A model generated the notes under the pieces. The model saw only the letters and a list, made by a program, of their open reading frames with translations, had not been told where the DNA came from and did not search any database. From Cladocopium goreaui (taxonomy: Eukaryota > Sar > Dinophyceae > Suessiales > Symbiodiniaceae), in the NCBI GenBank assembly GCA_947184155.2, contig CAMXCT020001506.1:29474-93473 (forward strand): DNA of 64,000 nt. Direction: 5' to 3'. Every line of letters starts with the position of its first letter. The first letter of the stretch is position 1. A program made the translations under genes and the position numbers. Of the stretch, positions 19,875 to 30,252 are shown piece after piece.

Positions 19875-20048
19875 GTGTTGGTTGAGGTCGAAACGACTGC
19901 CATCAGCTATCTCCAGAAGGCCGAGGCAGGCATCCTTTTGAAATCCAAACGCAACGAATATCATGGACAAGGGACCATGAAGGCTCTGGAATTCGAGAAC
20001 GGCAACCTCCGAAACAAGTTCGGATCAGAAGCGATGAAAATTGTTTAA
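19875..20048 (+). pseudogene. Downstream half of the frame split by element A
   Basis: Starting at the first base after the element, the frame GTG TTG GTT is open for 57 codons to TAA at 20046-20048. It is the same frame as 10918-11022 when element A is removed with no bases added or lost. It includes 'YLQKAEAGILLKSKR' and looks helical and soluble. Family unknown. Confidence 0.5.
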
Positions 20049-20298
20049 AAGGGGCATGTGAGATCGAGTTTGAGCAGTTTCTGATGTCAGCTGTCATGAG
20101 TTTTGCACTGGTTTCATTTTTCTGCATGACATGTCTATGGGTTTTATCCGCGGAAACCATTGTGATCTATTTTGTAGTTGTGTGAAGGGTTGTGCATGCA
20201 TTGGTAGTTGAATGTGAGTGGATTTTGCAAGTTAACACAAGTCTGTAATTTGTTTTTTGTCTGAGACATCAGAGTGGAATTGACTGCACATTGCCTGT

Positions 20299-20388
20299 CA
20301 AGATGTGCGGCACGCATCTTGGGGTAATAGTGAGTGTGGTGTGTATGGAAGTGTGAATCATCTATTAAGGTGTGAGGCACGCACCTTA
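20299..20388. repeat. Two related hairpins with a covarying pair
   Basis: 20299-20321 is CAAGATG-tgcggcacg-CATCTTG; 20366-20388 is TAAGGTG-tgaggcacg-CACCTTA. Both are 7-bp stems on a 9-base loop that differs at one base. The stems differ by changes that keep pairing: C-G to T-A at the base and A-T to G-C inside. Confidence 0.7.
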
Positions 20389-20541
20389 GGATGAGAGAAA
20401 GATGTAGTTGGGGTTGGTCTTGGTTGTGGTTGATTGAGTTGGGGTAGTTAGCAGCAATGGGTATTGAGAGTCACTTGGAACTTGAAAAGTCTTGGCAACA
20501 GTATGCCCAAGCTGTTCATCCCACCGGGATTGTAGCAAAGA

Positions 20542-21659
20542 GTGCAAACAGCTCTGATCCGTAGAGTAGAGACCTTCATGGCGGCAGCAAGATCAGAGGC
20601 TTTGACGTCTGGTGCTGTAACTCCCATGGAGATGGCTCCGGGAGGAAATACAGCAATGCCAGGGACGCATGAGGGCTCTGGATCTGAAGCTGGAGAACCC
20701 GGGAACCAAGAGGATCAGACCAAATCTCCAGTGGCTGAAGGCAAAGACAACGAGGAAAGAGGAAGATCAAGGTCGCCACGACCTAGATTTGATGTGAGAG
20801 ATCCGGATGCTGGGAATCCTGTTGAAGTACTTGCGGCATGCTCCTCCTTGGGAGTTGGGATTGTCAGCATGGTTGGTGCTTTGAAGTCCAATGGAGAGAA
20901 GATGGACAGTCAGTCTCATTGGACAAAACCAGGCACTGCAAAGTGATCTTTTGAAGAGCATGGATGTCCTGGCAAAATCCATCAATGGTATGTCACACTC
21001 CATTGAGTCACTCTCTGGAGGTGTTTCATACAATACATGCGCGTAGGCGCACTGACTGGTGAGATCCAGAAAATCCGAAAACACATCGAGTGGAGCCTGA
21101 ATAGGACACTCTCAGATATGCAAAAGGAGAGTCTTGCAAAGAGCAGTGAAGATTCTGGAAGAATTGCGTCTGCTTTGGAGGGACTATACGAAGGCATGGA
21201 CAAGTTCCAAGAGAAGAACCTTCGGGAGATGGCGCGCAAGATGGAGGCAGTGCGTCAGGTTCCAATCACAGAGAAGGGTCCTCGGGAGCTTGAGTTCGGG
21301 CCAGCTATCCCACCCACAGGATTCAGCGGCACACCCAATACACCCAATATGGGTGGTGCGGCGAGCGGTCTGCTTCAACCGCCTTTGGCGCCGCCTCAAC
21401 CTCCGCCGGCTATGCCAGCAGCAACTTTTGTTGGCTGCCGGCACGGGCCGGAGAAGCCCCTATGCTGCACCCGGTCAACATGGAAGTACCCTTTATGAAA
21501 GGCACATCGGTCAAGGTGATTGACGAGGGCACTGGCAGAGTGAGAACCGTTTCCCCAACGCGCCAATTACATCCCAGCACGGGGACGGCAGCTTTTGCCC
21601 CTTTGGGGTATATGTGCCTGAAGGGAACTTCAGATTTCAGGCGTATCTATGCCCTGTAA
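20542..21659 (+). pseudogene. Frameshifted gag-like or unknown coding remnant
   Basis: A likely ATG is at 20578. Three frames in series read like one protein: 20578-20946 (acidic, then 'GRSRSPRPR', then 'AACSSLGVGIVSMVGAL'); about 20920-21030 in the next frame ('DLLKSMDVLAKSING'); 21037 to about 21470 (helical 'RKHIEWSLNRTLSDMQKE', then Pro-rich 'PPLAPPQPPPAMP'); and the end at 21462-21659. At least two frameshifts break it. No family motif was recognised. The helical plus Pro-rich layout suits a retroelement structural protein, but this is a guess. Confidence 0.45.
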
Positions 21660-24600
21660 AGGAAGGATATGCCTGAGATGGAAAAGGGTTTAAGGTTTAA
21701 GGTCCTTTTCCAAGAATTCGAACTGACCCGGATGGGGAGAGAATAGCTTTCGAGCTTGAGGTTAGCTCCTCTTTGGGATTTGCGCTGTAGAGACCTGCGC
21801 ACAGTGCGACTTGGTTCGATTGCGAGTTTAAAAGGGGGCCATGCCTGATGGGACAAGTTGGAGTTTGAAGTGTCTTGGAACGGTGAATTCTGAGATCATT
21901 GCAAAGCTTGCGTTGTTTCTCGAGTGAAAGCGGATGCTTGCCAAACCTGTTTGCATGTTGTGAGGCGTGTGAGATTGTTCAGAGTTTTCATATGTCTCTC
22001 GATGATGATGTAAGGAAATTGCAACGTTCTGAAAGGCATTCAGAAACCGGAGTTGCCAACAAATCTGAGGGAGACATCATGAAGAAAGGTTGAAGTTGTT
22101 TGTGATTGACTTGATTGTGTTGATGGGCATGTCGGAACTAATATGTTCATGGTTTTGAGTTTTTGTTGCATGAGGCACTCAACTTCACTGTCGGGAATGC
22201 GGTCATGAGCACATGGTACAATTGAGTTGTCATGGTGAATGATGAAGACCTGGGAAGAAGCTCAGAAGGAATCTGAGTCTAACTAGTGTGAAAACTTCCA
22301 GGAAATCTGATACCATTGACGTAGAAGTATTGTACTTTCATGTGATGATATGACGCTTACGCAGGAAGGATCAGACGTTGAAAGGGGGACAGCGATTTTT
22401 TGTGTCGATCTTAGCTAGTCTTAACCCTAACTGTGAACGATTTCATTCAGAACATTGAGAATTCATTTTTGCAGTGACTGTGAACGTTACTTTGCAGAAG
22501 TTTTGAATTTAAGATGAGTTGCATGAGGGATACTGACGCATTTGCGTTTTGTTTTCATACGCCTACCTTCTTTACGACGGTGCGGATTAGCTGAAACAGT
22601 TGGCCTTTGTTTTCGCGGTGACTCCAATCGTGCGACGTCTGTCTTCGTCTTGGGTCTCGTGTGTGTGTGTTTGTTCTGTTTTTTGTTGTGTTGTTTTGTT
22701 TGTTGTAGGGTAGGATGACAACAGCACTGTAGATCTATCGTTATTAACGCCATGGTTTATCCGAAGAGCTGGAAGTCGGAAGACAAATCTGGTACGGGAA
22801 AGACTTTGAAGTCTATGGACTGAGTTTGGATTCCTACAGCTGGTTACAAGGATTTGTATTTGCAACATTGTAAGTCATGAAGATCGTCATGACTGGAGTT
22901 ACGTGGAGTTTTACTTTCATCTCTAAACTGAAGAATCCATTTTTTGTTTGGAGCTTACGACATTGAGTACGAGTTAAACGAGATGAGTTTTGGATGATGT
23001 TTCATCATCAATCTTTTGTTTTGGAAGAGCGACGTATTCTTCTTTCACTATTTTTGATCACGGATGTGATCTCGGCCCAGAGATATTTTTTTGAATCCAG
23101 TGTGGACACAGGATTGAACATCCGTACAATGTAGTGAGATGGGATGCCATGTCGAAAGGGGGTGTGAAAGTTGATCACCCTATGGGTGACCTGTAAGGGT
23201 GACCTACAGGTGGCGACATGTCATTCTTCATCGTGAACGTCCTCCACGCGTTCGGTTTTGATACAATTTTGTGCACGGAAGATTGGTGGACAACATTCAG
23301 TATGTTGTTGGAAAGGTCTGTGCATTTGACCTGCAGTTTGGACACGATATTCTATTGTCCTTTGAATCTGCAGTCTTTTATGACACTCAGAATGTCAGTG
23401 ATCGATGTTGAGCTGGAATGTGGCGTATTGATCAGTTCTACATCTTATTTCGGATTCTGCTCGAATCCGGTACAGCCGTAGGCGGACTTAAGCTGAAGGT
23501 ACCTACATTGGTTTGACATTGCGATTTCCGAGCGTGTCTTCGACACTGAGCAGTTTGATCTCTCCAAGTGATGAGAGCATACAGCTGGAAACTCTGGGAG
23601 AAGAGTTTGGATTAGCTGGAAGCATCTGATGGGGAGAACATATCAGACTTTGAGAACATATCAGACTTTGAGTTGTGGACAGCGAGATGCATTGGCGTTG
23701 TGAGGACAATGGCCATATTGGCGCATCTTACTTGTCTGAGATTTTTATGTGATGAGATGCTTCGGTATTGTGAGGACAATACCTACATCATCGTCATCAG
23801 GATCTACAGATCAAACATCTGGTCTTGGGTTATGTGTTTTCTCGTCTTCTGAGACGACTTTGCTTCACATTGTGGATTGGCTATTACAGTGGTCGGAAGA
23901 CTACAGCGATACAACTGTATTTGGCTGACCTGCATTGAGAATGTAGAACAGAATGGCTTATTTCTACATTGAGGTTCGAAGCTGTGAGATGCTATCTCTA
24001 TGTGGAAAACCGATTTAGAGATGGGACTTCGTGTTCCAACTATGTTTTGTATCCAGAAGAAGGTTGTAGAGAATACTTTGTATGAACCACTTCGTTCTTG
24101 AAGAGCTACGCGACTTGTTTAGATGTCTAGTAACGCCTAACAGCGTTAGGTTAGCGCTAGCGAGATGGTTATTCACGTTTGGATGAGAACCAGTTTGTTT
24201 TGAGAACTTTTGGAAGTGTTTCGATGTTTTTGCCACTAGGTGAGTTTGTAAATTTGTAGCAGCTGGAATTGTTTCAACAAACCTTTCTTTGAAGAACCTG
24301 AGGTTTGTTAACTGGAAACCTGGAATCGAGTTTACCAGTTGAGACATCGGCTCAAGGGAGTGGTGTCAGAAGTTCATTTAATGAACAGAGCTGCAGTGTC
24401 ACCTAGTTTAGCATAAGACAGACCGACAGAGGGAACTCTTTGTCTTCTTCCTTTGCCTTTTGTTTTGTTTGTCGTGTTTGTGCTTCCCTGTGACTGATCG
24501 TGTTGCGTCTGGAGCGAAAAGAAGGAGTCCGACGTCAGCATGTGGGAGTCGAGGGTGAAACAAGTTTCTTGACACAGCAGTGTTCTAGTGTAATTAGGTT

Positions 24601-24660
24601 TGCGACTACATGCTCTGCGCTTGTGTTTGACGTTCGCGTTTTTCCCGCGTAGTCCTGTAG
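21660..24660. repeat. Three kb without genes, packed with short perfect hairpins
   Basis: No supported coding sequence. Perfect inverted repeats include 21679-21722 (TGGAAAAGG/CCTTTTCCA), 22873-22894 (AGTCATGA), 22993-23009 (GATGATG), 23056-23071 (GATCAC), 23175-23189 (TCACCC), 23189-23211 (ACCTGTA), 23451-23469 (CGGATTC), 23534-23546 (GTGTC), 23764-23783 (GGTATTGT), 23843-23856 (CGTCT), 23986-23998 (GAGAT) and 24136-24150 (CCTAAC). Loops are mostly 3-6 bases. A tandem 'acatatcagactttgag' lies near 23638-23671. It resembles the tract at 8391-9660 in style, though not in sequence. Confidence 0.6.
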
Positions 24661-24717
24661 AAATTTTGATGAAGCGTTGGATCTGACTTCAGATCTGTGC
24701 ACGGCGCTTTTTCACAG

Positions 24718-24771
24718 GCAGTCTGTCAGCGACACAAGAGTGGCGCCATACCAACTGAGCCACGAGGACGA
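24718..24771 (-). mobile_element. Partial SINE (tRNA-like head only)
   Basis: Matches the heads at 572-717 and 1704-1841: 'ggcagtctgtcagcg' and 'ccataccaactgagcca' (A box on the minus strand). The B box and tail are missing, so it is truncated. It abuts the RNase H fragment that follows. Confidence 0.6.
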
Positions 24772-24779
24772 CTTGTCAC

Positions 24780-25087
24780 TCCTACCATCAGAAGGCATGT
24801 TCCAAAATGATCGGTTGGTTGTGTTCGTGGATCACGATGCAGTGCTGCACATGCTGGTGTCAGGCCGTGGGGGAAATCGCATAGACAATTTGATCTTTCA
24901 GCGAGTATTGTCCTGGGAATGTGACTCCAGCATTCTAGCTTGGTATGAGCGTGTGCCAAGTTCAGTAAATGTGGCTGATGCTCCGTCAAGAGGCGATGTG
25001 TCAAATCTCGATCCATCTCTGGAGATAACCGTAAGTGTTGCGGATGTTCTGGATGACCTCTTTGAAAGCAGTCCCTCTGAAATGTAA
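24780..25087 (+). pseudogene. RNase H C-terminal fragment of a YR retroelement (remnant F)
   Basis: About 100 codons to TAA at 25085-25087. 'VVFVDHDAVLHMLV' matches 'VDNDAA' of element A's RNase H, and 'YERVPSSVNVADAPSRGD' matches 'IERVPSLSNISDGPSRH', so this is the end of a related pol. The RT and everything upstream are missing; the 5' edge meets the SINE fragment. A G-run and the direct repeat 25096-25190 follow directly, as B1 follows pol in the complete elements. Confidence 0.7.
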
Positions 25088-25095
25088 CAGGGGGA

Positions 25096-25190
25096 GGAGC
25101 AGAGCGACAAATCCCCATGTGCAAAAACAATGTGCTGTGCGAGTGTTGTTGTTCACCGTCACTTGAGCTGCAAACATCGCAAGAACAAGA
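25096..25190 (+). repeat. Direct repeat copy 1 (probable B1 of remnant F)
   Basis: About 95 bp, 'GGAGCAGAGCGACAAATCCC' through 'AAGAACAAGA'. It matches 25819-25912 with about three differences by eye. Its place (right after pol, preceded by GGGGGA) matches B1 of elements A and B. Confidence 0.75.
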
Positions 25191-25818
25191 GCTTTCTCCT
25201 GCAGGGATAAAACCTTGTTTGAAAGATGTGCAGAGTGCGCATTCACACATCAGCTCATGTGTCACGTGTACATGTTTGCGTTGATTTGGTTCAAATTTTT
25301 CATATCCAAATCAATTTTTTTCCCTCCCTCCCTCTGCCTTCATGTTTTTTCCCTGACATGTTCGTAACTCCACCAGTCATCTTCCATGTATTTTCTTTCA
25401 CCTCACCATGACGTTAGCACGGCCCGTCGAGCCCATGTCAATTCAACAAACTGTGGCTCCATTATTATCCATTATTGGCTGTAGACGGAAAACTGCAGGA
25501 ACTTGAAAGTATCTTCTACGACCTTCACGATATGATGGACGACTTCACTGACTGGCAAGTCCCAAGTGCTGTGTTGCCCCTACAACAAGCCATTTTCCAA
25601 ATTCGTGTCACGATCATGGAACTCAAAATACACAGATTGAAGACTTTGTGCCAGTTCATCCGTTTTCTGCACCATCATTGGCAGCTGTATGGTCGACCAC
25701 TCTATCTTGATTTGGATTTGGCATAGTAGAATCTTCACACTTTCAAGTGCTGTTTTCTTTATTGCTGGACTTGGGATAGCCCACATCAAGGGATGTTGGT
25801 TGCCTACCCAACCGTCCG
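25191..25818. other. Interval between the repeats of remnant F; no gene
   Basis: 628 bp that would hold A2 plus spacer if the repeats are B1 and B2. It contains 'ccctccctccctctgcc' near 25322 but no exact CCCACCC. An 83-codon frame at 25475-25726 has no recognised motif. Confidence 0.45.
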
Positions 25819-25912
25819 GAGCAGAGCGACAAATCCCCATGTGCAAAAACAATGTGCTGTGCGAGTGTTGTTGTTCACTGTCACTTGAGCTGCAAACATC
25901 ACAAGAACAAAA
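25819..25912 (+). repeat. Direct repeat copy 2 (probable B2 of remnant F)
   Basis: Second copy of 25096-25190. It ends at about the point where a different retroelement's gag reading frame begins, so it may mark the right terminus of remnant F inserted in that gag. Confidence 0.7.
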
Positions 25913-25925
25913 GTACATTCTGGGA

Positions 25926-26484
25926 GACCGTGCGTGCGGGATACAGATTCCGTCAGATTCTGGAGATTCTGCGCAACAAAGGGTCAGACCGGATTGGTCT
26001 ATTGTCTTGGCTTACGAGTTCAAGCTGAGGAAAGAGGCCATGTAAAAGGTGTTAGCTGGGCATACATTGGCAGAGTCCCTGGAAGCTGTCAGTCGTGACC
26101 CTGATCTCAAAGAGGCCTACTTCACAACTCCAACGGCGCTCCATGCATCGATGCCTGAATCTCAGCCGAACAAGTTTGTGCGCCACAATTGAAAAGGGGG
26201 GCTTGGATCCTTCACTGGGAAGCAATCATTTGGCTTTTCAAAGGAGTAAGGGCAAGGGCTCCAAGGGAAAGAACAGGGGCAAGGCTGTGGATTCTAGGCT
26301 GAAAGGCCTGAGCTTGGCTTGGAGGACACCAGGTGGCGGTGAACTTTGTTTTGCATGGAATACAGGTGATTGCGACGGGTCTTGCTAAAGGGTCCATCAG
26401 TGCAGAGTTAAGGAGTGCTACGCAAGCCACAAAGCAGTGAACACGTCAAAGGCCAACAAGCGTCCTGAGAGGACAAAGGTGTAG
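25926..26484 (+). pseudogene. Gag fragment with CCCH finger, another YR element (remnant G)
   Basis: Pieces of coding sequence: 'DWSIVLAYEFKLRKEAM', stop, then 'LAESLEAVSRDPDLKEAYF', then a basic Gly/Lys/Ser linker ('RSKGKGSKGKNRGKAV'), then a finger 'CFAWNTGDCDGSC' broken by TAA, continuing in the same frame as 'HQCRVKECYASHK'. The finger matches 'CFAFQNNKC' of gag A and 'CFAYNTSAGC' of gag B. At least two stops make it dead. Confidence 0.65.
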
Positions 26485-26486
26485 AC

Positions 26487-27391
26487 TTGCCCAGCGGGAC
26501 TACACAGGAGAAAGAACTTCAGGTACTGAAAGTGATGTACCTATTTGCTAGAATGTCACCTGTTGGGGATGAGTCCCAATACGTGGCCCCAGTGCCGAAT
26601 TTTCACAATATGAAATTTCACTTTGTGAGGGTTCCAACAAGGAGGCAGCATGGCCAAACAACTGGACTGCGGAACCTGTGCCATAGTAATGAGTGGCAAA
26701 ACTGCCAACATTAAGGCGGGGTGAAACATATTTCCGCATTTGCAGTTGGGTACATTTGCATGTCAGTCATGTAGTTGTGCACATGTCACGGCACAAATCG
26801 AGTAGTGTACATCAGGATGAATTCTGAGGCGCTTTCGGTTCCAGAAAAGTTCGCAGAATCACTTGGCCCGGGGGCTGGGGTGGGGATCTCGCCTCGCGGT
26901 CTCTTGATTTGCTGCTTCTCCGTTGCCCTGTTGGTTGCCTCCTGCTTGCGTGTTCCTCTCTGTTTGTTGCTTACTTAGATGTTGCAGTGGAGCACTAGAA
27001 GTGATACAGGTTGAATGGTGCGAGGTTCAGCGTCAACTTTAGTTTTGGGTGTTCTTGTTTTGTTTTTGTTGTTGAAAAACAAATTGGGGGTTTCAGCCAT
27101 CTTCGTTTGTTGTTTCATTTATATTAAAGGGAGGGGTAGATAGAAGAAACCGTCGTTGCAGTTGTCAGTTGTCATACATGTCAGTGCGTGTCAAAAAATA
27201 CAAACGAAGAGGGTGTTCAGTGCGGTTATCGTCATGCAAACATGTAAATTCGCAAAAATTAAACTTGAGACAATCTCAATGGTCAGCTTGAGTTGCTCTG
27301 CAATCTCCAGGTGGTTACCCGCTCGGATAATGTTCTGGTTCAAATTCTAAATTTCGTATACCCGCCCTATACCCTTGTGATTCCAGGTGAT
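26487..27391. other. Left flank of element B; no gene seen
   Basis: Short frames only. No repeat shared with other parts of the window was noticed. Confidence 0.5.
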
Positions 27392-27536
27392 GATGCAGCT
27401 CACTTTAGTGATCGAATAGTCTTGCTAGCATGTTCAGGAATTGAGATTCCGGGTCACAACTGTTTGATCCTGTAGCTTTATGTCTCTCAAGGGAGGGCGA
27501 GGTGGGTGCCGCTGTTACTTTTAGAGTTTGAAAGCG
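27392..27536 (+). repeat. Element B split repeat A1 (left terminus)
   Basis: 145 bp, by eye identical to 50932-51076. It begins GATGCAGCTCAC and ends GAGTTTGAAAGCG, 15 bp before the recombinase start codon. Confidence 0.9.
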
Positions 27537-27551
27537 TGTAGGGGGTGTGCC

Positions 27552-29894
27552 ATGGATGATGATTCTAGCAAAGCCTGTGTCGACCTTACTGTACAGGAAG
27601 ATGTTGAAGATTTCAGTGAATGGTTGAGTGCTTCCATGGACGGACTTGCAACTACAACTGTTGATGCTTCTTTTGATTCACAGACTGATTTGCACGATGA
27701 TGTTGCGTTGTTTACATATCAACCCTCCTCTTGTGATTGGCCTGTTGGCCACAGCGGCGAGCTTGAGAGAACAGAAGAGGTTTCAGTGTGTCCAAGCCCA
27801 AGCTTGGCAAATGAACTCAGTGTTGCTGAACCTTTTGCGGAGTCTGGACCTCAGCCTACAGTTGATGCATTTCAATGGCAACTTGGAGGAGCCGCAAACT
27901 TTGCACAGTTTTCACATCAGCCTAATGCTCTATTGTTTCCGTGGGAGACTGGCGTTTTTGGAGAAATCTTTGGGGAATCCAGACTTTTGGAGCTTCCTGC
28001 AACTCACCTGCCAGAGCCAGACTCGGCGCTGATGGAGCACATCATTGCGGCCGCAGAAACGTCAGACAGCAGCGAGCTTAAGCCGTTGGACTCTTGCTTT
28101 GACAAGGTTGTGAGAAACATGCAGGATTTGGAATATTTCGAGAGCAAACACAGACAGTTGGAACTGGCTTGCGGTCAGTGGCTTGAGCTGCTATCTTGCG
28201 ATTGGTACGCAACTGGTGTGGGTGAGCATCTTGCAAGGGACTTGCAACGCGATACAACAGGCACTTCAGCTTTTGAGACTCTTAGGGCTTGTTTCGGCAT
28301 TAAAAGTCCATCCACTCTTTTGAAGAGGGCTTCAAGTTTGAGGAGATACTTTAAGTGGCATTCTGGAGTGCGATCAGATGCAAACGATGTCGAGGTTAGC
28401 CCACTGCCTTTGGCTGAAGCTGATGTTTGGAGTTTCTTTCATTGGCTTGGAGAAGTAAGGTGTGAGAACAACAGAGGTTTTACCAATGCAGCTGCTTTCC
28501 TTGAAACGGTTAGATTCATGAAGTTCACCTTGGAACTACGTGAGGTTGATTCAATCCTTCAGTCTCGAAGGTTGTTGGGCTTCGCTGCAAGCGAGCGCCT
28601 CAAGAAAGGACCGACTCGACAAGCTGCTCCTTTGGAACTGGTGCATGTGCAGAGGCTTCATGAAGTTTTGGAACATGGTACCTGTGTTACTGACAGGTTA
28701 GGTGCAGGTGTAATGCTTGTTTGCATTTATGGCCGGGCAGGATGGTCTGACTTGCGATGCATTCATCACGTGGTGGTTGAAGAAGGCAGGAATGGTTTTC
28801 TGACCCTTTTCACCTCTGAACATAAGACCTCAGCTGTTGGTGCACGGCGAGAACAGTATTTGCCTCTGGTGATACCTTGGATGGGTGTAACTCATGATGA
28901 GTGGGTGCGCACCTTTCTACATGTTTACAAACAATGCGGCCTTGACATCACAAGGGTTCCACTTGGACCTTTACTCCCAGCTCCGAAGTTAGGAGGATCG
29001 TTTGGTGCACGCCCTTTGCGCACACCTGAGGCCGCTGATTGGCTTCGACTCCTTTTGCAGGGCACAGCAGACAGCCATTTGTTTCGGGCCCACTCGTTGA
29101 AAACAACTTTACTTGTTTGGGCTGCAAAAGCAGGGCTTGACAAAGAGGTGCGAGCAGTTCTTGTGCACCACGCTTCAGCTTTGCAAGGATCTGAAGTAGT
29201 TTACAGCAGGCACTTGCAAACCAGAGCGCTGCGAAAACTCAACATGCTGTTGCATAGAGTCCGCATAGGACTTGGGTTGGAAGAGGATGCTTTGGCTCCA
29301 AATCCTTTTGCGACACCTTGCGCAAGAACCCCAAAGCCGTTGGCGACACAGCCAGTTACTCCTCTACCTCCTGTGCCAGTTGCTGACTTGGGCGCAAATG
29401 TGATTGAGAAAGCAGCAGAGGAAGTGAATGACGCAGGAGACTTAGAGAGTGTCAAAGAGGAACAGCTGGACGAGGCGCAGATTTGTGCTGCAGCATCAAA
29501 CATTTCCTTGTTTGATTTGAACATGGTTGAGAACGGAGTTGTTGAGATTGACAGCTCTTCTGGGAGCAGCAGCGATAGTGACAGCTCGTCCTACAGCAGC
29601 GACGAAGGCAATGTCAAAAGACCAGATGTCAATGCTTTCATTGAGCATGTCCCTGAAGGTTTTGAGTTTCACAAGCACAAGAAGAGCGCAATAGTTCACA
29701 AAGTGAAATGTGGCCACAAAGTGGCTTCTTGCGGAGTGCAGCTCTCGGCAAACTTGCAGAAGATGCCACAGGAGTTGAAAGTGCGATGGCCTAAGTGTTT
29801 GAAGTGCTTCCCAAAAGATGGCAGCAGGATTCGAAGCGTTGCTCAGCTCACAGGAGCATTGGACGCTGCCTTAAATAAGGTCAGACGTCGTTGA
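27552..29894 (+). CDS. Tyrosine recombinase of element B, Arg I replaced by Gly
   Basis: 780 residues from ATG 27552, 'MDDDSSKACVD'. Catalytic region: 'YGRAGWSDLRC', where alignment with element A ('CCRWRDAQR') and C ('SGMRFADAQR') puts Gly 397 at the Arg I position; Lys in 'SEHKTSAVG'; box II 'HSLKTTLLVWAAK' (H514, K517); 'LVHHA'; Tyr in 'VVYSRH' (Y551). A Ser/Asp-rich linker (about 675-695, 'SSSGSSSDSDSSSYSS') leads to a Cys-rich module: 'VHKVKCGH' and 'WPKCLKCFP'. If Gly 397 truly sits at Arg I, this copy's recombinase is probably inactive, unless the Arg two residues earlier serves. It would act on the A/B termini. Confidence 0.86.
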   Translation: MDDDSSKACVDLTVQEDVEDFSEWLSASMDGLATTTVDASFDSQTDLHDDVALFTYQPSSCDWPVGHSGELERTEEVSVCPSPSLANELSVAEPFAESGPQPTVDAFQWQLGGAANFAQFSHQPNALLFPWETGVFGEIFGESRLLELPATHLPEPDSALMEHIIAAAETSDSSELKPLDSCFDKVVRNMQDLEYFESKHRQLELACGQWLELLSCDWYATGVGEHLARDLQRDTTGTSAFETLRACFGIKSPSTLLKRASSLRRYFKWHSGVRSDANDVEVSPLPLAEADVWSFFHWLGEVRCENNRGFTNAAAFLETVRFMKFTLELREVDSILQSRRLLGFAASERLKKGPTRQAAPLELVHVQRLHEVLEHGTCVTDRLGAGVMLVCIYGRAGWSDLRCIHHVVVEEGRNGFLTLFTSEHKTSAVGARREQYLPLVIPWMGVTHDEWVRTFLHVYKQCGLDITRVPLGPLLPAPKLGGSFGARPLRTPEAADWLRLLLQGTADSHLFRAHSLKTTLLVWAAKAGLDKEVRAVLVHHASALQGSEVVYSRHLQTRALRKLNMLLHRVRIGLGLEEDALAPNPFATPCARTPKPLATQPVTPLPPVPVADLGANVIEKAAEEVNDAGDLESVKEEQLDEAQICAAASNISLFDLNMVENGVVEIDSSSGSSSDSDSSSYSSDEGNVKRPDVNAFIEHVPEGFEFHKHKKSAIVHKVKCGHKVASCGVQLSANLQKMPQELKVRWPKCLKCFPKDGSRIRSVAQLTGALDAALNKVRRR

Positions 29895-30252
29895 GCTTTT
29901 GCGTTGGAGAAAAAAGTTGATAAGTTGTCTTTGAGCCACAAGTTCAGGGTTGAAAAGTCAACCACACGTACATCACATGCTGCAGAAAGCTGCAGTGGAA
30001 AACATTTGGGCAGAAAGCTGCATGAGTTTGTTTTGCATGTTCATGGCTCAAAGACCAAGGAGAAAGCTCCTCGCGCAGAAAGCTGCAATATGTTAGATAA
30101 CAGAGTTTTAATTGAATTTGGCAGAAAGCTGTCTTTACCAAAGGGTGCTTTTACGTTTAAGAACGAATCAGCTTCGCAGAGATTTTCATTGTGACTCACT
30201 TGTTTGCATGTTTGTTTTCTTTGGAATTTGCTTCACTTGCTGATTTAGGGTC
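29895..30252 (+). other. Spacer between recombinase and gag of element B
   Basis: 358 bp with the phrase 'gcagaaagctgc(a/t)' or 'ggcagaaagctg' repeated five times (about 29980-30130), an irregular direct repeat of 11-12 bases. It might be an RNA or protein binding array; no known motif was recognised. Confidence 0.55.

Noticed and set aside
22870-24400. CRISPR array or regular repeat array
   Set aside because: Hairpins have unrelated sequences and irregular spacing; no repeat-spacer pattern.
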